From positions 186,001 to 250,000 of the forward strand of contig NHZP01000047.1 in the NCBI GenBank assembly GCA_003313425.1: a DNA stretch of 64,000 bases, given 5' to 3'. Shown piece by piece: positions 10,499 through 20,008 of this stretch. How positions within the stretch are numbered: the stretch's first letter is position 1; each line of letters opens with the position of its first letter. The position numbers were made by a program, and so were the translations under genes. This DNA comes from Pseudopyrenochaeta lycopersici (Eukaryota > Ascomycota > Dothideomycetes > Pleosporales > Pseudopyrenochaetaceae). The notes beneath the pieces are model-generated. The model saw nothing but the letters and a program-made list of their open reading frames with translations, had not been told where the DNA came from and did not search any database.

Positions 10499-12340
10499 TT
10501 ACATACCATCGGCCTTCAGCCTCGCCGCCATGAATCGACTCACTTTTTTGGTCTTGCCATCCCGTTCTTCCACTATGGGGCTCTCTTCATCCTCTTCGGT
10601 GGCCTTGAAGCCGCCCTGCTGCTGGATGAACCTGTTCCGTGCTTTGTGGTAGTCGGCTTGAATCTCCCGGTTTAGGATGATTGGATCAAACTCGTCTGGG
10701 ACCAACGGCTCCGTTGATGATGGAGCGTGCTCTGTTATCGTGTTGGCTAAAGTGCGACCGGCAGGCCCGGTAGGTATGGGTGACGCTTCGGGAACTCGTG
10801 GTGTAGGAAGCACTTGGGGTGCTTGGCTTGATCCAGCTCGGGCACTTTTGAATCTGGAAACCTTGGCAGGTTTTCCAGTGTCTGTTGGTGCTCGAGATGT
10901 GGTCGTGGGGTGCTCAATGATGGTATCCGACATGGTCGAGGCTGGCTTCCCCACAATCTGAGAGGGTTCGGTTGCGGTCCTTGCTGGCGGCAAGGCTTGA
11001 GATATGTCAATATCATCAGCGAAGCGAACACCCTTCTTCGGCGTTCCAGCGTCTCCTTCATCTTTCGGTGCCTTCGATTTAGATGTGTCCAAAGACTGGT
11101 CGAACTCATCGTCTCTCCGAACACGCATCGTTCGAATGTCACCAACGTGCTCTGCAAGGCCATGAGCATCTGACTGAGGCCCGATGTTTTCAAGCATGCG
11201 AGCGCCCAGCTGCTCCTCAAGCTCCAACATTCGCCTTCGGTACTCTTCTGTTACGCCAGGCTTGGTGCTGCGGCCGTACTCGTCTTCCTCTTCCTCTTCG
11301 TCCGTGTTGTAATCATACTCATCCTCGTCGTCGTCATCATCATCATCCGAATACGACACTGTAGGACGATCAAGGTCAAGCTCAGCAACAATTTGACCGA
11401 CCTCAGAAAGGCCATACTGCAGCATTTGTCTCCGCAGCTCGGCATCTTCCGCTGACTCGCCCTGAGGGATGATCGGGTAAGACGCGACCATATTGTCGTC
11501 GTTGTCAAGCTCGATGACCTTTGTTCCACTATTGAAGTTCGCCGCCGCAAGATCATCGTTGTAGCCATGTGTTTCCAGCGGTGACTTCTTCGTAGGTTCG
11601 TGCTCGACTTCCTCAGCAAAGGACACAGATTTTGGCGCGGTAAACTCAGACTTGGCAGGTTGTGATGGTTCTGGGCTTGATTCAGGTGGTACAGGATCGA
11701 CTGCTGCAGCGACCGCATCAGCAACAGGCCGCATTGGAGAGGTTGCTAATTGCGTCTCAAGGTCGGATGTACGCGGAGCTTCCTTCTTCTTCTCCAGCTC
11801 TGCCTTTTGTAGTCCAGCCTTCCGCAGGACCTCGACAATCTCGGCTGCGCTCTCTCCAGTCTGATTGACGGAGCTCGAGACTTCATTGCCCTCTGCGTCC
11901 AGCTCTTCCTCAATATCCATCATGGGCAGGCCGTCTTCGTTCTTCATGCCAGGTTCGAGGAGAACATCGACGCCTGCAAGCTGCTTTTCAGCGGTGTTAA
12001 GCTGCTTCTCGATAGTAGCACTGTTCTGCTGGACATAGTCTATTCGTCTAGTGAGCAAGTCAACGACTACATTAGCACTGCGTTTAGTCTGCAAATTTTT
12101 GCCAAGCAGATCCTCAACCTCCGTCTCATTGAGCAGGGTGCCATTAAGATCACGAGCTATCTCGCGTATGTATGAGGGTGAGGGGTCCTGGGCAGTCTGT
12201 ATCTCTTCCTTGAGCATTTGGTACTCGGCCTCCCAAGTTGTCCAGTGAGACAAGGCTTTACGCAGCTTGTCGACATTCTCTTGAAGCTGCGCGCGGCGAC
12301 GCTCGATGCCTTCGAGCCCATCTTGCGTTGAGGCCGCCAT
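10499..12340 (-). CDS. URI1: URI/Bud27, unconventional prefoldin
   Basis: Single exon of 613 residues, counted from the ATG at 12340 (MAASTQDG), which sits directly before the prefoldin helix; an in-frame ATG at 12469 would add 43 poorly conserved residues. Residues ~10-130 form an alpha-prefoldin coiled-coil unit. The middle is acidic, with a long Asp/Glu tract near 11280-11350. The C-terminus carries the basic VSRF motif of DUF3835 (VSRFKSAR, and VSRFMAARL at the very end). URI/Bud27 binds the RNA polymerase subunit Rpb5 and helps cytoplasmic assembly of RNA polymerases; the human protein also binds phosphatase PP1-gamma. Two RVxF-type motifs, KSVSF (11632-11618) and KGVRF, are visible. It diverges from TFB3. 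Confidence 0.88.
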   Translation of the reverse strand: MAASTQDGLEGIERRRAQLQENVDKLRKALSHWTTWEAEYQMLKEEIQTAQDPSPSYIREIARDLNGTLLNETEVEDLLGKNLQTKRSANVVVDLLTRRIDYVQQNSATIEKQLNTAEKQLAGVDVLLEPGMKNEDGLPMMDIEEELDAEGNEVSSSVNQTGESAAEIVEVLRKAGLQKAELEKKKEAPRTSDLETQLATSPMRPVADAVAAAVDPVPPESSPEPSQPAKSEFTAPKSVSFAEEVEHEPTKKSPLETHGYNDDLAAANFNSGTKVIELDNDDNMVASYPIIPQGESAEDAELRRQMLQYGLSEVGQIVAELDLDRPTVSYSDDDDDDDEDEYDYNTDEEEEEDEYGRSTKPGVTEEYRRRMLELEEQLGARMLENIGPQSDAHGLAEHVGDIRTMRVRRDDEFDQSLDTSKSKAPKDEGDAGTPKKGVRFADDIDISQALPPARTATEPSQIVGKPASTMSDTIIEHPTTTSRAPTDTGKPAKVSRFKSARAGSSQAPQVLPTPRVPEASPIPTGPAGRTLANTITEHAPSSTEPLVPDEFDPIILNREIQADYHKARNRFIQQQGGFKATEEDEESPIVEERDGKTKKVSRFMAARLKADGM

Positions 12341-12656
12341 TCTCCGAGTCTGCGAGGAGTGGCGTGAAGGAGGGATGGGGGAGGAGGCCGAATTTGCGCA
12401 CAAGGTGAAGAAAGTGGCCGGCTTGGCGATCGGCCCCGCTAAGGAACCTGTAACTCGGGATGCGCTCAATGGGACCCACCATGGGAGGCATCTGGACTGT
12501 TCACCCTTTTGACATGTCGTCTACAGACTGATTATACGCGAGTGGCAAACTTGGCCTGCGACTCTGCGAGCTCGACCAAGTTGGCTTAGTCATCGGCGAA
12601 GCTCCAAGTGTAGCTCTTCAAGCTCAAGCTGCACACTGCGCGGCCTCACCTCCGCC
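12341..12656. promoter_or_regulatory. bidirectional promoter of URI and TFB3
   Basis: 316 bp separate the divergent ATGs of URI (12340) and TFB3 (12657). Both products serve the RNA polymerase II machinery, so shared regulation is plausible; this is inference from arrangement. I did not identify a TATA box. Confidence 0.5.
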
Positions 12657-13740
12657 ATGTCGAAGCAGTCCTCCCGCGCGGATGGCGCGTCCACAAAGCG
12701 TCTCACCGAAGATGGCGGTGCGTCACCTCTCTCCAAGTCCCTTCATAGCTTGTCTTTGCAGCAGCCGTCGCGTTCCCGTTCCCTCGCTGACCCGTCCTCA
12801 GACATTTGCCCCGTCTGCAAATCGTCGCGCTACCTCAACCCCAACATGAGGTTCAAGGTCAATCCAGAGTGCTATCACAAGATGTGCGAGTCATGTGTGG
12901 AACGGATATTCAACTCGGGGCCGGCGCCGTGTCCCATCGCCGGATGCGCAAGGACATTGAGGCGCATGGGCTTCAAGACTCAGACGTTTGAGGATCTCAA
13001 GGTTGAGAGAGAGGTGGACATCCGGAAGCGGGTCATGAGCGCGTGAGTTGAACCGTCGCTGACATGCCGTGTGATGCTAACAAGCCCCTAGCATGAACAA
13101 GAAGGAGGACGACTTTGAGACACTTAGAGACTACAACGACTACCTAGAACAGGTTGAAGAGATCACATGGAATTTGATTCTCAAGATTGATGTCGAAGCG
13201 ACTGAGAGCCGACTACGACGGTGGGAAGAATATCAAAAAGCGGAGCTCCACCCCGGCGCCTCGAGACGCGAGCCTGACGCCATATCCGCCGATCACCTTG
13301 CGCTCAAAAAAGGCGTTGTACAACGACGAGCCCCGAATGCTTCGTCTGGAAATACAGTGGATTCCTCTCAGACTAGAGATGGCGAGGACAAGGGCTTTAA
13401 TTTCCACGGGCTGAAAAAGCGCGTCGCGCCACCCAAAGAGCCGCCCTTTGACCCCATGGACGGCTGGGACATAACGCCACAATACTACGTGTTGCAGGAC
13501 GATTATGAGGTGGACTGGTACCAAACTCTGAAGAAGGACCCCGCACATCGCGTGGCAATGTGGGATGTCGGAGTCTATGCCAACCGGGCCCTTCGTGAAG
13601 CGTTCGGGGGCTTCGCTGTGTTTGTCGAAGACGAAATCAATGCAAGAAGCCTGCCGTTCATGAATGCTAGCGTTGGCACAAACCAGGCGGCGCTCGCGAC
13701 AGGGAGAGGAACAGATGTGAATATGGACGACGTTTTTTAG
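12657..13740 (+). CDS. TFB3: TFIIH/CAK assembly factor Tfb3 (MAT1)
   Basis: Two exons, 12657-13042 and 13092-13740 (49 bp intron), giving 344 residues. An N-terminal C3HC4 RING is complete: Cys51, Cys54, Cys72, His74, Cys77, Cys80, Cys92 and Cys97, followed by the MAT1-type segment VEREVDIRKRV and, across the intron, MNKKEDDFETLRDYNDYLE. The central part is helical; the C-terminal region binds the kinase/cyclin pair in the family. Tfb3/MAT1 links the CDK-activating kinase Kin28-Ccl1 to core TFIIH for RNA polymerase II CTD phosphorylation and nucleotide excision repair, in the nucleus. The ATG follows a CCGCC context. Length is normal for the family. It converges with the membrane-protein gene, with 104 bp between stops. 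Confidence 0.95.
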
Positions 13741-13844
13741 AATCCAGCGTTTGTGATACCCGGCATCATGCCAGCATTAGGCGGAGTTATACAGTAGACA
13801 TGGCCACTGTATGCGGCAACAACCCTTTGGCGCAGTTCAAAACA

Positions 13845-14623
13845 CTACATTCTTTCCTCCAAGCTCCTTCGCTCCACCTGCCCAGCAGCACCGTGATATG
13901 ATGTGTCCCCGTCGTACGCAAATTGCTCGTCTGGCAGCGCATATCCCTCCCCACCTCTCTTCTGCTGCCCGTGCTTTTTCCGTGCCGCAGGATTCGGGTT
14001 CGCCTCATGTTCATGAACGTCGTCATCGGTCTTGCCGTCCCCTCCACCGAGCATCTGGAGTTGCTGGAACCGCCCTCGCTTCGTTGCACTACGCTGCACT
14101 CTCACATCCAGTACCAGCGCCAGCAGAGTCGATACCAGACCGAATAGCGCGAAACTGAATAGGGCCTTATACAGGCGACATACAGATATGCCCAGGTCAT
14201 TGTCCCAATTCTCAGCGTTGCAGACGTGGGAGAGGGTACCGGATGACCACCAGGCCAGCAACGCGAAGCCCACCGACCATAGGATTGCAAGACCGGAATT
14301 GAGGGCGGTGTTAAGGATAGGATTGAGGCCGTAGCAGCAGTGTAGGACGATTGTGGTGGTAAGGGCAATGACAGTGAGGAGCGAGACGGCGAAGAGCTGA
14401 GGAGTTGTTAGTGCGTTGGGACAAAGGCTGCAGCCAGTGGGGAAGAGTGGTGTACCAGAATGAACGTCCATGGTAGCCTGTAATGATCGTGTGCTAATTC
14501 TTTGAGGAAGTAGAACATGATACTTGCTACCACACACGACGACAGTAGCTGTGCACTGCGAATGGCATGGAAAGGCAGCCGTGGGTAGTGCGTGGGCTTC
14601 ACGCGATCTTTGCGAAACGCCAT
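13845..14623 (-). CDS. four-helix integral membrane protein, MARVEL-like
   Basis: Two exons, 14623-14456 and 14396-13845 (59 bp intron, phase 0), giving 239 residues. Four hydrophobic helices are visible: LLSSCVVASIMFYFLKEL, LFAVSLLTVIALTTTIVL, LAILWSVGFALLAWWSSG and LFSFALFGLVSTLLALVLD. A His/Arg-rich start and a polar Gly/Asp/His-rich cytoplasmic tail of ~80 residues flank them. This topology and the short cysteine-containing loop after helix 3 fit fungal MARVEL-domain proteins, which sit in the plasma membrane or vesicles. No function can be assigned. The ATG at 14623 gives the shortest leader before helix 1. Confidence 0.8.
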
Positions 14624-15420
14624 GATGGTTGTGTTGAGAGAATCAGCTCGAGGAGACTGTAGAAAGAGTGATTGATAGAAGTTGCGAAGCACTGCTCGCT
14701 GATTGTGTCAGCGGCCCCGTCAGTAAAAGGATTGTAGAGTTTGTTGATGTTAAGATCTGGAGATCCGCAGAGAAAGACCAGGGGGTTTCAGCTGGCTGGG
14801 CAGCTTCATTGTTCAGCCCCATCTGCTCTGCCTAGTTGCGGCTAGATATTACGCCGAAGGAACAACACTGCGTGCGCTGTATAAGTTACCACAGCAGCAT
14901 TTCTAAGAGGATATGAAAATGCAACAGGCTTGCCTTCAGGGGTGGACATCTATGCCCCGCATATTTCATACCTGGTGCCCACCACGCTAGTCGCGCATGG
15001 GACTGTAGAAATCAAGTACATTCCGTGCGACGCAGATCGCTGAGTAATTTTCAGCATACCGTTTAGGCTTCCTAGACGTCGCTCTTGTCTTTATTCTACA
15101 TCTAACCGCCTCTTTGAGTGTGTTCCCCGCATTGCGCGGCCGAGAGGAGGAAGATTTGTCAGTGCCGATGCCGACATGTATCGGCGCGGTCAGCATCGTG
15201 TGGATAACATAGCAAGGTGCCAACAACAGGCTGTATTGTTAATCTCGAAGATACCAGGAATCGATTATAAAGTCATCATCGACGGGGAACATGGTCATTG
15301 ATCGTCTCTTCCGGTATTAGAAACGTGAGCATTTGAAGTCACGATATACTGCAAAAAGGTACACAATAGAAGCAAGTGTGAGGCCGATCGGATACCCCCA
15401 AGTCGACCGATATCGACAAC
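14624..15420. other. intergenic, 0.8 kb, divergent
   Basis: Promoter region shared by the MARVEL-like gene (minus) and the flavoprotein gene (plus). Nothing else recognised. Confidence 0.4.
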
Positions 15421-17226
15421 ATGGCTTTCTCACTGGCGATGCCCTGGAATGCGGGCGAAACGATGATGCATCAACTCCTTCGCGTACCTGGACAAGAAAA
15501 CCCGACTTCAACTATGCTTACACCTCAAGCTTCCTTTATGCTCCAACGAGCCCCTCTTCTCGCTCTTGGAACCCTTGATGCTCAATCTCGTCCATGGGCT
15601 ACGCTTTGGGGTGGTACACCGGGATTTTCGGAGCCGCTTGGAGCTGGCTTCGTTGGGACACGAACCTTTGTCGATGGTAAGAACGACCCCGTTGTACAGG
15701 CACTTGTGGGTGATGCGAAAGATGGCGAGATGTTGCAGCCGACAGACGGAGGAAAGCTGCTTGCGGGCCTCGCAATTGACTTGGTAACAAGAAAGAGAGT
15801 GAAGATCGCGGGCCGCATGGTGGCTGGGACTAAGGAAGAGGTAGACGTTGAAGTGGAAGGCAAAGAAGATACGAAGCAGGATCAAGTCCAGCTCGTCACA
15901 AAAATCGATCAGAGCCTGGGAAACTGTCCGAAGTATCTCAATCAATATGAGATTCATCCCGCTCTGGTACAATCGAAGACCATCTCGCAGGGCTCGACTT
16001 TATCAGATGAGGGCAAAGCCTTGATAGCAAATTCCGACATGTTCTTCCTGTCGACAAGTACCGAGACTGACCAAGACGTAAATCATCGTGGCGGTCCCCC
16101 AGGATTCGTCCGTATCATCTCCTCCAACCAGATCATTTACCCAGAATACTCAGGTAATCGCCTCTACCAATCGCTCGGCAACCTTCGAATCAATCCCAAG
16201 ATTGGCATCACATTCCCCGACTACGAGACCGGAAATGTTCTCTACATCACAGGAACAACTGAGCTCCTTGTCGGCACAGACGCAGCGTATATGCTACCAG
16301 GGAGCAATCTCGCTGTCAAAATCATCATTGATGAGGCTCGATTTGTAGCAGGCGGACTGCCGTTTAGGGGGCTGAGGAAGACACCTAGTCCATATAATCC
16401 GCTTGTGAGGACACTTGCTTCAGAGGGTAATATCAAGGCCTCCTTAGTGGCATCGAAAACTGATCTGCAGCGTGCACAACTGGTCCGAAAGGAACTTCTT
16501 ACACCCAATGTCGCACGGTTTACCTTCAAAGTACCCGGAGGTGTTGAATACAAGCCCGGCCAGTGGGTTGCCATGGACTTCAAGGAAGACCTAGATATCG
16601 GATACGACCACATGCGCAACGATGATCCGACGAGTCTAAACGACGACTTTGTCCGCACGTTTACAATCTCTTCCGCACCACGCGCAGTCGATGGCCCGGA
16701 AAAGGAGTTTGAAATCACAATCCGGAGAGTCGGACCTGTTACAGGGCTTCTCTTCCAGCAGAATGAGCGTGCTGGATATCAGGTCCAAATCCTTGGCGTC
16801 GGCGGCGAATTCAAGATCAAGCAGGCTGAGCAGGGAATCACACCATTCGTTGCTGGAGGTGTTGGTATCACTCCGTTACTTGGGCAGTTACAAAATCTAC
16901 GTGTCGTCCCGGATCAATTTAGACTCCTCTGGACACTCAAGTTAGCAGACATCGACCTCGCCGTTGACGTACTGCAACGACATCCAGAACTCGCAAAGTG
17001 CACCGAGATATATTTCACTAGCACTAGCTCTTCGGCAGTTTCCAACGAGCAGATTGCAAAGCTGGAAGCAATGGGCGCTCAGGTTGAGAAGAAAAGATTG
17101 GCAAAGAGCGATCTGGACAAGATCGGGGCAGAGAACTGGTATTTGTGCGCAGGGAAGCTTTTGAGGAAGGAAATCTTGTCTTGGTTGTCGGGGAAGCAGG
17201 TTCTTTTTGAAGATTTCGATTACTGA
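15421..17226 (+). CDS. PNPOx-like plus ferredoxin-reductase-like flavoprotein
   Basis: Intronless gene of 601 residues. The N-terminal ~300 residues resemble pyridoxamine-phosphate-oxidase-like split-barrel flavoproteins (LALGTLDAQSRPWATLWGG, and GPPGFVRIISSNQIIYPEY). The C-terminal ~230 residues form a ferredoxin-NADP-reductase-type module: an FAD-binding RTFTISSAP near residue 411, the NAD(P)-binding GGVGITPL near 479, and a C-terminal YLCAGKLLRKEI. This arrangement occurs in bacterial and fungal oxidoreductases, and transfer from bacteria is possible but not shown. It lacks the Cys-rich 2Fe-2S segment seen in some relatives. The substrate is unknown. Its stop lies 101 bp from the stop of the convergent P450, so the two may act in one pathway. 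Confidence 0.85.
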   Translation: MAFSLAMPWNAGETMMHQLLRVPGQENPTSTMLTPQASFMLQRAPLLALGTLDAQSRPWATLWGGTPGFSEPLGAGFVGTRTFVDGKNDPVVQALVGDAKDGEMLQPTDGGKLLAGLAIDLVTRKRVKIAGRMVAGTKEEVDVEVEGKEDTKQDQVQLVTKIDQSLGNCPKYLNQYEIHPALVQSKTISQGSTLSDEGKALIANSDMFFLSTSTETDQDVNHRGGPPGFVRIISSNQIIYPEYSGNRLYQSLGNLRINPKIGITFPDYETGNVLYITGTTELLVGTDAAYMLPGSNLAVKIIIDEARFVAGGLPFRGLRKTPSPYNPLVRTLASEGNIKASLVASKTDLQRAQLVRKELLTPNVARFTFKVPGGVEYKPGQWVAMDFKEDLDIGYDHMRNDDPTSLNDDFVRTFTISSAPRAVDGPEKEFEITIRRVGPVTGLLFQQNERAGYQVQILGVGGEFKIKQAEQGITPFVAGGVGITPLLGQLQNLRVVPDQFRLLWTLKLADIDLAVDVLQRHPELAKCTEIYFTSTSSSAVSNEQIAKLEAMGAQVEKKRLAKSDLDKIGAENWYLCAGKLLRKEILSWLSGKQVLFEDFDY

Positions 17227-17327
17227 TACTCGTTGGAGCGCTCTTGTCAGACCAATATAAAGGTCAGGATCAATTTGGTGTACCATTAATTATCACTCAT
17301 GTATTCCCATGCTTTGACCATTCAAAC

Positions 17328-19363
17328 TCATCTTTGTCGCTTTCGGATCCGCGCGGGCACCTTGCCTGTCGGCTTCATCGTGCCATAAGCGATGGCTTTC
17401 AAAGAAGGATCCAACTTGCTCGCGCCATCCAAGTCTATGACTTCGCATTCAAACTCGCCAATCAGTACGGCTAGTGTCACGATACCAATGTTCCTCGCAA
17501 AGTGCCGGCCAGGGCATTTCTGAACGTGAAAGCACAAAGTTAGTGTGCATCAAGGTGCAGTTCGTTGAAGACACGTACATGCTCTCCGCCACCAAATGAC
17601 GTCCAATTGCCGCCGAGCCCTGCATCGCTAAAGCGCTCACGCTTTCCAGCCTCATTAACGATGTATCTTTCTGCCCAGAACTTATCTAGAGGTCGATTAA
17701 CTGCTTGTCGTCTTGCCAGTTCCCAAGCTGGTGTAAATTGTCCGGCGAACTTGTTGGGAATGAAGACTGTCGTGCCTTTCTCAACCGTATATTTCGCATC
17801 CAGAACGAATTTGGGCGCAATGACTTCACGAGCTGTAAGATTGCAAGAATAGTATCGAGTTGCCTCGGCGTGCATGGATTGAAGTAAAGGTCCTAAAGGG
17901 TGATATAAAGTCAGCCTGAACTTTCGGAGTAGGTGCAAACACTTATGCAACCCATTATCAATCTAACCGGAGCACGTACTACAATAGTCAGCATACTGTT
18001 GGTAGAGGGATATATACTAAGCTCTAGATCTCAGAGGTCTTAAGAAAAGACACTTGAGAGACAATACTCGGTATTTACGAGGGGAGTATGTACCGGGCAG
18101 TGAGTTGCATAAACTCGTAGGACGACTCAGGATTGCGATGCTTGTCCACTTCGGCGAGGATGCGTTCGTACAAGGAGCCGTCTCTGATAGCCTCAAAGAA
18201 GTACCAGAATGTTACCGGAACGGTCAGTGACGTCCCGCCGTACAATAGGCCTAGCGTCTGAGACGCCCTGCCATGCTCGTCATGTCCAGGCATCTCGCCA
18301 TATAGCTTTTCACGTTCTTGGAGGAGCGCTGAGCCAGCCACAGCGTCCCACTCCACATCCACTGCCCCTTGGTGACGCAGAGATTCAGACTTCTTGCTAT
18401 ACTCTTTGATATTTTCAAGCAGGCGGTCTCGCGCAGCGTAAGCCTTTGGTATCAGAAACCGAGGCAAGCCCGTGATGAAATGATCAGTATTGTCGATATG
18501 TGTCCAGATATCCGAAATAAGCCCTGGATAGGTCTCGATGATGGCAGAACCAAGAATCGTCTCAGCGATGGCGAGGGTGACGTGGTGTTCTACAAAGGCA
18601 TACAAGTCACTTATGTCCGTCCATGCTGAGTCGGACAGCGGCGACAAGGCTTGTTCAACGCTGCGTTTGAGGACATCAAACAGCCGGCGGTCCAGATTTA
18701 CCAAATTCGAGCCAGTAGTATGTTGTCGAATATGGGTTGTCTGGATATAGTCCGTGTTGCCCTCTTCTGATTTGTAGTGATCAATCGCTTCTTGAGGGCT
18801 GCCCATCAACGCCCCCAAGATCTTGTTGTGGATGAAAGGATTCGGGTCTAGTTCAGCAGAGGAGCGAAGGGCATTCTTGATATGCTCTGGATCAAGGATG
18901 ATGAGAATTTTCTGTCCCGCTGCATTGATGAAGAAAGGAGATCCATCTCCGTATTTTTTCCTAATGTCATGTCAGAATGAGTTGCAGCTACTACAATTCT
19001 CTATATGCTGTTCTTGCCATTCGCAGACATGCAAGTACGTCCGTTCAAACAGTAGGGTTGCCCTTCATGACGAGTGATCTTGATAGAAGACAATTCTTAC
19101 AGGCATTTGGCTAGGAACTTCTTGGAATCATAGCCCATAGCCAAGGCATGCTTCAGTCCCGGGATCCAGTACGGAAGTGTTGGTGGTTCGATATTGCGTC
19201 CATTGCCATACTTGATCGACCTGAACCAATGCGATGACAGTATTCGTGTACAACAACAAACGACAAAGACAGTCACAAGAGTTTGCAGCCAGCGATTGTG
19301 CTGTACCGTCGTAAACAAACGCGGTCTGTCCTCGTATGTGACCGTGAAATTAGCGGCCGCCAT
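17328..19363 (-). CDS. cytochrome P450 (CYP7/CYP8-like type)
   Basis: Four exons read leftwards: 19363-19101, 18960-18094, 17915-17579 and 17519-17328, giving about 552 residues. An N-terminal membrane anchor (LQTLVTVFVVCCCTRIL) leads to the catalytic domain. The K-helix ExxR is EATR at 394-397. The heme-binding loop FGGGEHKCPGRHFA (ligand Cys491) is split by the last intron exactly after FGGGEH. The I-helix reads YGGTSLTVPVTFW, without the usual acid-threonine pair, as in CYP7/CYP8-like enzymes. The family oxidises or rearranges lipophilic substrates at the endoplasmic reticulum. The third intron (18093-17916, 178 bp) is the least certain part: the joined peptide there is slightly longer than expected, and a tiny exon or another acceptor is possible. 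Confidence 0.85.
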
Positions 19364-20008
19364 GGTTGTCGTCTAATTTGAGTTCCCCGTCTGTGCAATT
19401 GGCGAGATAAGCATCAATTCGAAACAGATGGCAGATGCATTGTCTTCTATGCTGCATGTGTGGAGGCTTACCTTGCTATCGCGCCGAAGGAATGCCCCCG
19501 CCGAACGCTGCGCTGACGCGTATATCCACTCAGACCGCTTGTCGACACGCTGAAACTCAAGGCTGGAGCAGCTTGCATATCGCTGATCTGCACGGACCGC
19601 TATTTTTGGCCGGGGTCGCGCAATTGGCGTGCATGAGCAAGCGTGGAGAGGGATGTTAGTTGGCCCGAGCTCAGGTGAGACCAATAGGCAGCTCGAGCTT
19701 CCTCGACATGCTACGCCCTCTTTTGACCCTCACCACGCTCCTTCCGCTGCTCGTCCACACCATCTTTCTCTTCCGTGGCATCGCTTTTACCCTGTTGCTT
19801 TTGCATCACCCGCTTCACTACACCCGAAAGCTTCTCTTTGACACTATCACGAGGTTGCTGTCATCATGCCTGGAGTCCGTATGTACCAACCTCGACTACT
19901 TCTTGTTGACACTTCTCTCTCCCGCATTGCGCGAGCCCGGCTTCTTCCTGCTGGAAGATTCGCAGAATTGCTCATTGCGCCTCCCTAACTACGCACAAAT
20001 ACTTGCCC
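19364..20008. other. intergenic, 0.65 kb, divergent
   Basis: Divergent promoter region between the P450 and the Pro/Ala-rich gene. The right half is CT-rich, as expected for a 5' leader. ORFs here have no recognisable product. Confidence 0.4.
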
